Assembly: GCA_021787565.1 (NCBI GenBank)
Contig: JAJYLT010000011.1
Coordinates: 28,690 to 92,689, forward strand
Reading direction: 5' to 3'
Origin: Acidobacteriota bacterium
Lineage (GTDB): Bacteria > Acidobacteriota > UBA4820 > DSQY01
DNA: 64,000 nt
Within the stretch, counting starts at the first letter, position 1. The number at the start of each line of letters is the position of its first letter. This document shows, in pieces, positions 63,995 to 64,000 of the stretch. Below the pieces are notes generated by a model. The model searched no databases and was not told the origin of the DNA. It worked only from the letters and a program-made list of their open reading frames with translations. The translations under genes and the position numbers were made by a program.

Positions 63995-64000
63995 GATCGG

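Overview
The window is about 64 kb of GC-rich bacterial DNA. The host is a Gram-negative (diderm) bacterium: it has TamA/TamB outer-membrane assembly proteins, an RseP protease, a sigma-54 NtrYX-type two-component pair and exported methionine sulfoxide reductases. It makes menaquinone through the futalosine route (mqnE, plus a UbiD-family decarboxylase) and carries a selenocysteine tRNA. This mix, with an MglA-like GTPase and a TPR/Ser-Thr-kinase protein, fits Acidobacteriota or a nearby deep-branching phylum. That placement is inference; no rRNA gene is present to test it.

Layout. 0-5 kb: the 3' end of rny, mqnE, then two minus-strand envelope genes, one behind a near-consensus sigma-54 promoter. 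5-18.9 kb: a dense plus-strand run containing a TPR-pseudokinase-kinase protein, a PIN-PhoH ATPase, DUF4390, NtrY-like, NtrX-like, an MglA-like GTPase, and the classical uppS-cdsA-dxr-rseP block, with many 1-20 base overlaps. 18.9-22 kb: a small [2Fe-2S] protein, a divergent crotonase, an acyl-CoA dehydrogenase and a degenerate GGDEF protein. 22-23.1 kb: selC (tRNA-Sec) with its own promoter, followed by a 219-bp near-perfect direct repeat that duplicates the 3' part of the tRNA. 23.2-35.9 kb: housekeeping genes (nadB, biotin carboxylase and carrier, HU, glycerate kinase, hemW-like, STAS, msrA, rpmE, DUF1385, prfA, ClC channel) with decayed hydrolase and SDR remnants between them. 36-50 kb: MDR oxidoreductase, a radical SAM protein with unusual cysteine spacing, an anion permease, tamB-tamA, msrB and a ubiD-family gene, separated by repeat-rich gaps.

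50.3-62.3 kb is an accessory defence-type island. It holds a DGQHR-domain gene coupled to a SEC-C zinc-motif gene. Next is a type I restriction-modification operon (hsdR, an ORF6N gene, hsdM, hsdS) whose last, translationally coupled gene encodes a zinc-ribbon protein with a nucleoside 2-deoxyribosyltransferase/TIR-like domain. On the minus strand lies a compact three-gene unit: a Clp-fold serine protease, an antitoxin-like protein and a PemK/MazF toxin. Gene fragments (DUF3800-like start, HsdR-like start, a split ORF at 62.7-63.4 kb) show past turnover. The last 600 bases are repeats.

Intergenic DNA is unusually structured. It has 7-8 bp tandem repeats at about eight loci, REP-like hairpins, a MITE-like element with one complete and one truncated copy, and a 50-bp tandem repeat related to an element inside the SEC-C reading frame.
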